Of a stretch of DNA of 6,664 nucleotides, positions 5,503 through 6,664 are shown piece by piece. A model generated the notes under the pieces. The model was not told the DNA's origin. It saw nothing but the letters and a program-made list of their open reading frames with translations, and searched no databases. Source of the DNA: Chitinophagia bacterium (lineage in GTDB: Bacteria > Bacteroidota > Bacteroidia > Chitinophagales > Chitinophagaceae); contig RGVM01000149.1 in NCBI GenBank assembly GCA_010027295.1, positions 1 to 6,664 on the forward strand. The letters are read 5' to 3'. The translations under genes were made by a program, and so were the position numbers. Numbering within the stretch: the stretch's first letter is position 1; every line of letters starts with the position of its first letter.

Positions 5503-6642
5503 TTAAAGCAGGGGTTCCAGCCGGTTTCTCAAGACGCTGTCGAGCTCGAACCGGCGAACGGCCTCATGGCAGCTCCGGCTCATCCGGCCCCATTCCTCAC
5601 GGTCATCCATGACGGATGACATGGCCGCCGCCAGAGCCCCCGGGTCACCTCCGGGGATGAGCCTCCCCGTGACGCCGTCTTTCACCACATCCCGGTTCAT
5701 GTTCCAGTCAGTGGCGATGACCGGCACTCCGCAGAGGTATGCGTCGAGGATGACACCTGGGAATCCCTCTCCCATCCAGTGTGTCGGGAACAGCATGGCA
5801 TGGTATCCGGATATGATCTCATAGGACCCCTTTGGGTCGTTGGTTACGTCGAGGTACCCTTTGTAAGCACAGCAGGCGTGGTCTGAAAGTGCTTGCAGGA
5901 AATCGGCTGTATGGCCGGCTTCGAGCGTACCGTAGAAGTCCACCTCCAGATCCAAGGCCCGGTTCCTCAGGCTGCGATGTCCGAGGGCGCGCATGACGGA
6001 CAACGTTCCCTTTGTTTCCGACATTCGGCCCAGGAACAGGAATCGCGTGGGCCCTTGGTGAGAATATCTCGCGGGGTCTCCATGCAGCCTGCCGATGGGT
6101 TTGACGTTCGGGATCACATGCAGGGGCACCTCAATCCGTAGGCTGTGCAGTTGACGGCGCAAGGCATCGCCCTCGATGATGAGCCCCTTCAGCCCGGCAT
6201 AGCTGGAGGCCAGGTACCTCCCAAAACGTATGCCAGTGGGCAGGTATCCTCCGATTACAATGTATAGGATCCTGGCACGCGCACGGCGAAAGGGGCGGAG
6301 GGCCTGGAAAAGCGTGTGCACAGATGCGCTGGAGGCCGAGACGAGGATGGTATCGTACCTGCCCGAAAGCACTTCCAGGAGAATCCGCGCCATCACCCAG
6401 GGCCTCCGCTTCCAACCGTCTGTGTCGATCCGCACCAGTCTATGTCTGTTTTCCAGCCATCCGGCCAACAACCGGTTCTTGACCTGCTCGCCGTTGACGG
6501 CGGATGTAGCGCAGCCGATGGCCCCCACCAGCAGGATGCGGCGACGATTGGCATGGATCTCTCCGGCTGCTGTCTTGCTTACCGTACTTCTCGAAAGCGC
6601 GGATAGTGCGGGCATTCTTTGGCGGGATCTGACTTTTGACAT
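5503..6642 (-). CDS. GT4-family glycosyltransferase (GT-B fold)
   Basis: A 379-residue protein that probably transfers a sugar from a nucleotide-sugar donor during surface polysaccharide or glycolipid synthesis at the cytoplasmic face of the membrane. The acceptor and sugar are not readable. After a basic, Ser-rich leader of about 32 residues comes the first Rossmann strand, RILLVGAIG (35-43), and NGEQVKNRLL (50-59), common in capsule-type GT4 enzymes. The second domain starts at FLFLGRMSETKG (201-212), the usual donor-side strand and loop. The signature EGFPGVILD (Glu292 to Asp300) is the EX7E position with Asp in place of the second Glu, as in many close relatives. It continues AYLCGVPVIATDW and DGVTGRLIP. 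No membrane segment or signal peptide is seen. ATG 6642-6640 gives the longest frame; Met10 is an alternative that loses only leader residues. No other polysaccharide gene is in view; any cluster would lie to the right. Confidence 0.85.
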   Translation of the reverse strand: MSKVRSRQRMPALSALSRSTVSKTAAGEIHANRRRILLVGAIGCATSAVNGEQVKNRLLAGWLENRHRLVRIDTDGWKRRPWVMARILLEVLSGRYDTILVSASSASVHTLFQALRPFRRARARILYIVIGGYLPTGIRFGRYLASSYAGLKGLIIEGDALRRQLHSLRIEVPLHVIPNVKPIGRLHGDPARYSHQGPTRFLFLGRMSETKGTLSVMRALGHRSLRNRALDLEVDFYGTLEAGHTADFLQALSDHACCAYKGYLDVTNDPKGSYEIISGYHAMLFPTHWMGEGFPGVILDAYLCGVPVIATDWNMNRDVVKDGVTGRLIPGGDPGALAAAMSSVMDDREEWGRMSRSCHEAVRRFELDSVLRNRLEPLL

Positions 6643-6664
6643 GATTGTCGTTCGTTCTTGACCG

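Noticed and set aside
6230..6661. 143-residue open frame on the + strand opposite the glycosyltransferase N-terminus
   Set aside because: Antisense to the Rossmann strand and NGEQ motif of the glycosyltransferase; no signal, domain or start context supports it.
1..6664. CRISPR array, tRNA, rRNA, insertion sequence or integrase
   Set aside because: No regularly spaced repeats, cloverleaf-like segments, transposase motifs or terminal inverted repeats were found by eye on either strand.

Overview
The window looks like chromosomal DNA of a GC-rich member of the Bacteroidota. The pointers are a VPS10/sortilin-type propeller protein with the C-terminal layout common in that phylum, a secreted serine hydrolase whose signal peptide ends in the Bacteroidota-like TTAQ, few obvious Shine-Dalgarno sequences, and promoter-like sequences resembling the phylum's TTG / TAnnTTTG pattern. 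Genus cannot be read from the sequence.

Layout, left to right. (1) Positions 1-1002, + strand: the 3' end of a large VPS10/BNR-propeller gene, cut by the window edge. (2) Positions 1096-2054, - strand: a complete two-gene toxin-antitoxin module, an Xre/MbcA/ParS-type antitoxin (2054-1554) followed by a RES-domain toxin (1554-1096). The two genes share one base (TGATG). The module converges on the VPS10 gene. (3) Positions 2055-2122: a strikingly AT-rich gap with 19-bp direct repeats and small palindromes built on TGTC/GACA, the probable promoter/operator of the module. (4) Positions 2123-3937, - strand: a UPF1/IGHMBP2-like superfamily 1 helicase with all core motifs, apparently starting at TTG. 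(5) Positions 3948-5246, - strand: a secreted serine hydrolase of the beta-lactamase/class C (S12) fold, ten bases upstream of the helicase and probably co-transcribed with it. (6) Positions 5247-5502: a spacer with a candidate promoter for the hydrolase and small hairpins. (7) Positions 5503-6642, - strand: a GT4-type glycosyltransferase, complete, starting just inside the right edge.

How the parts relate. The hydrolase and helicase form a likely transcription unit by spacing only; their activities are not obviously linked. The RES/Xre pair is self-contained. In characterised members the toxin depletes NAD+ or modifies an NAD+-linked target, and the antitoxin neutralises it and represses the operon. 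Its lower GC content (45-55% in three sampled 60-base lines, against 65% in a sampled helicase line) and its very AT-rich promoter suggest it was inserted behind the helicase as a cargo cassette. I did not find a clearly new system. The most noteworthy element is this module and the repeat architecture in front of it.
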